Positions 63,338 through 64,000 of a DNA stretch of 64,000 nucleotides are shown in pieces; position 1 is the stretch's first letter, and every line of letters begins with the position of its first letter. The stretch is from the NCBI RefSeq assembly GCF_003122215.1, contig NZ_QEYD01000013.1, forward strand, positions 1 to 64,000, in the 5' to 3' direction. The position numbers were made by a program, and so were the translations under genes. The notes beneath the pieces are model-generated. The model made no database searches, had not been told where the DNA came from, and saw only the letters and a list, made by a program, of their open reading frames with translations. The DNA comes from Pararhodobacter marinus (GTDB lineage: Bacteria; Pseudomonadota; Alphaproteobacteria; Rhodobacterales; Rhodobacteraceae).

Positions 63338-63964
63338 ATGACCGATGCGCTGACGCCTGACCAGATCACCCGCCTGTTTACCCGCTCGGACGGGCGCTAT
63401 GCCTTTGCCCGCTGGGGCCGTCCGATCGCGCCCATCGTTTTCGGCACCGACGACGCCACGTTGCGCACCATCAAGGGCGCGATCGAGGCCGTCGTGCTGC
63501 TGGCCGGGCACAAGATGGCCGAGGTCGATCCCGAACTGGGCACCAACCTGATGTTGTTCTTTTTCCGCGACTGGGACGAGCTGCTGGCGGTGCCGGATCT
63601 CGACCGCGTGGTCGAGGGGCTGGGCACGCTGGTGCCCCGGCTGAAAGCTCAGGACGCCAACCAGTACCGCGCCTTTCGCTTCGACGAGGACGGCGCGATC
63701 AGGGCGGCCTTCGTCTTCGTGCGGATGGACGCGGGAATGAGCGCGCTGCCCGCCGAGGATATCGCGCTGATGCAGGCCGTGCAGGTGATCCTGCTCTGGG
63801 GCGATGAAGCGTTCCGCGAGATGCCCCCCTTGGCGCGCGCCAACGGCGTGACGGTGTTGCGCCCGGAAATCGCCGCCGTGATCGCCGCCGCCTATGACCG
63901 GGTGATGCCCGTCGCGGCGGACGATGCCTCGCACGCGCTGCGATTGTCCGCGCGGCTGGTCTGA
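63338..63964 (+). CDS. Conserved unknown protein, 208 aa, last gene of the thioesterase/MATE operon
   Basis: A 208-aa protein following the MATE gene after 12 bp. I do not recognise a domain. It looks alpha/beta and cytosolic, with DRVVEGLGTLVPRLKAQ and YRAFRFDEDGAIRAAFVFVRMD as regular strands and helices, and no signal peptide or cysteine. Coding character and operon spacing support a real gene. Function unknown. Confidence 0.75.
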   Translation: MTDALTPDQITRLFTRSDGRYAFARWGRPIAPIVFGTDDATLRTIKGAIEAVVLLAGHKMAEVDPELGTNLMLFFFRDWDELLAVPDLDRVVEGLGTLVPRLKAQDANQYRAFRFDEDGAIRAAFVFVRMDAGMSALPAEDIALMQAVQVILLWGDEAFREMPPLARANGVTVLRPEIAAVIAAAYDRVMPVAADDASHALRLSARLV

Positions 63965-64000
63965 GCGGGCGCTACGCCGGTTCCAGCGCCTGCGCGCCGA

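Overview
The window is a piece of a high-G+C alphaproteobacterial chromosome, most likely a member of the Rhodobacterales (Rhodobacteraceae). Pointers are the ethylmalonyl-CoA mutase gene, the COQ9-family gene, the IalB-family protein, paired Lrp/AsnC regulators beside ald and ilvC, phage genes resembling those of Rhodobacter prophages and gene transfer agents, and a short intergenic repeat found five times between housekeeping genes. No genus can be named from the sequence alone.

Region 1 (about 1-23635) is accessory DNA: a decayed HK97-type siphophage carrying large defence-like genes. From the left there is a 1204-aa SIR2-domain protein, an unrecognised low-G+C gene, and a prohead protease lacking its N-terminus. 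A head and tail cluster follows: major capsid protein, connector, head closure, gp10-like, DUF3168, tail tube, tail assembly chaperones, and a tape measure gene cut by an in-frame TGA. After one further tail gene, a 1284-aa nuclease-STAND ATPase gene (Avs-like) is inserted on the opposite strand. Phage genes then resume: two small proteins, a tail-associated protein, a fused remnant of the tail peptidase, an endolysin with a membrane anchor, hicAB, and overlapping spanin genes. A solitary DGQHR/RAMA protein ends the element. At 23586-23635 lies the 3' half of a tRNA-Pro(CGG), best read as the displaced attachment site. It marks the right edge of the element and predicts an intact tRNA-Pro to the left of the window.

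Region 2 (23636-64000) is chromosomal backbone. It holds a TerB-like protein, an orphan Alg44-like PilZ/membrane-fusion protein, a quinone oxidoreductase, a branched-chain aminotransferase, COQ9, rpsU, an Lrp regulator divergent from ald, two Fe-S assembly genes, an enoyl-CoA hydratase, tgt, and a CNNM/CorC transporter. Envelope genes follow: a DUF882 protein, an L,D-transpeptidase, lpxD with its own acyl carrier protein and ketosynthase, and IalB. Next come an MFS transporter, ilvC with a divergent Lrp regulator and a second Lrp gene, an AmpD-like amidase with a lipoprotein, gatCA, an RND efflux pair, two tandem secreted paralogues, serS, ethylmalonyl-CoA mutase with a MerR regulator, and an operon of two PaaI-type thioesterases, a MATE transporter and an unknown protein.

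The most unusual part is the first 23.6 kb. The virion genes have lost the prohead protease N-terminus and the distal tail region and carry a stop in the tape measure, while three long defence-type genes keep open frames of 573 to 1284 codons. This looks like a tRNA-anchored defence island on a dead prophage. That reading is an inference from gene content and gene integrity.
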